Below are positions 33,675-33,825 of a stretch of 33,825 bases of DNA, one piece after another. The stretch's first letter is position 1. The number at the start of each line of letters is the position of its first letter. This DNA is from JAJDFU01 sp964641965 (GTDB lineage: Bacteria > Bacteroidota > Bacteroidia > Chitinophagales > Saprospiraceae): assembly GCA_964641965.1 (NCBI GenBank), contig CAZXLD010000052.1:1-33825 (forward strand), in the 5' to 3' direction. The position numbers were made by a program, and so were the translations under genes. The notes below the pieces were generated by a model, which saw only the letters and a program-made list of their open reading frames with translations, ran no database searches and was not told the DNA's origin.

Positions 33675-33825
33675 AAAAAGCAAATATACTAAGTACGGTT
33701 CCTTTTATCCGGGTGAATTCAATAGGATCAGACGAGGCGTTCACCAAGTAGGTTTTGTATTTGGTCTAAGCTCGACTTTAGCACTTTGACAGACCTAAGA
33801 TCCGGTATGAGTTTCACCCCCAAGT

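Noticed and set aside
33681..33688. TATATTTG on the minus strand directly before scpB, matching the Bacteroidota -7 consensus
   Set aside because: No TTG lies at the expected upstream distance, and the start of transcription would fall on the start codon. A leaderless message is possible but unsupported.

Overview
This 33.8-kb window is ordinary-looking chromosome from a member of the Bacteroidota, most likely the Saprospiria (Lewinella/Haliscomenobacter-like). That lineage guess is an inference from several things. There is a PorW/SprE-type lipoprotein of the type IX secretion system, a DUF2480 protein beside scpB, and coaX followed directly by an outer-membrane barrel gene. Purine, lipoate and salvage enzymes are interleaved with many exported proteins of unknown role. 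The HU gene has a promoter of the Bacteroidetes type (TTG, 20-nt spacer, TAnnTTTG). I see no rRNA, tRNA, insertion sequence, phage gene, integrase or CRISPR array. No stretch longer than 300 bases lacks a gene.

Layout. 1-173: non-coding, with degenerate heptamer repeats. 174-2570 (minus): a hypothetical protein, phosphofructokinase and a rhomboid protease. 2719-10490 (plus): thymidine kinase, PurH, CoaX, a barrel-like outer-membrane protein and two paralogous exported repeat proteins. 10523-12606 (minus): uracil phosphoribosyltransferase and a polysaccharide-deacetylase-like protein. 12736-14487 (plus): a predicted outer-membrane protein and lipoyl synthase. 14512-16762 (minus): an alkaline-phosphatase-fold lipoprotein and DprA. 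16972-18244: convergent SH3b and glucosaminidase-like membrane-anchored proteins. 18414-21802 (minus): cystathionine synthase/lyase, split transketolase and HU. 21981-22169: a tiny lipoprotein. 22323-26813 (minus): an oligopeptide-type ABC importer (binding protein and two permeases, no ATPase here). 26945-33674: a TIGR01777 epimerase-like protein, a HAD phosphatase, an M23 peptidase, PorW, DUF2480 and ScpB.

The most striking observation is that three exported or membrane-anchored proteins between 8.6 and 18.2 kb keep a recognisable hydrolase fold but have lost catalytic residues. The alkaline phosphatase homologue (14512-15651) has all six zinc-ligand positions replaced while keeping the serine nucleophile. 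The repeat protein at 8589-10490 carries a zincin-like domain with HQIGH instead of HEIGH and a lost third ligand. The glucosaminidase-like protein (17522-18244) has valine at the catalytic glutamate position. I confirmed each key codon in the nucleotide sequence. These look like pseudoenzymes reused as binding or structural modules, but that is an inference. Three perfect inverted repeats upstream of the SH3b and glucosaminidase-like genes are the best regulatory candidates.
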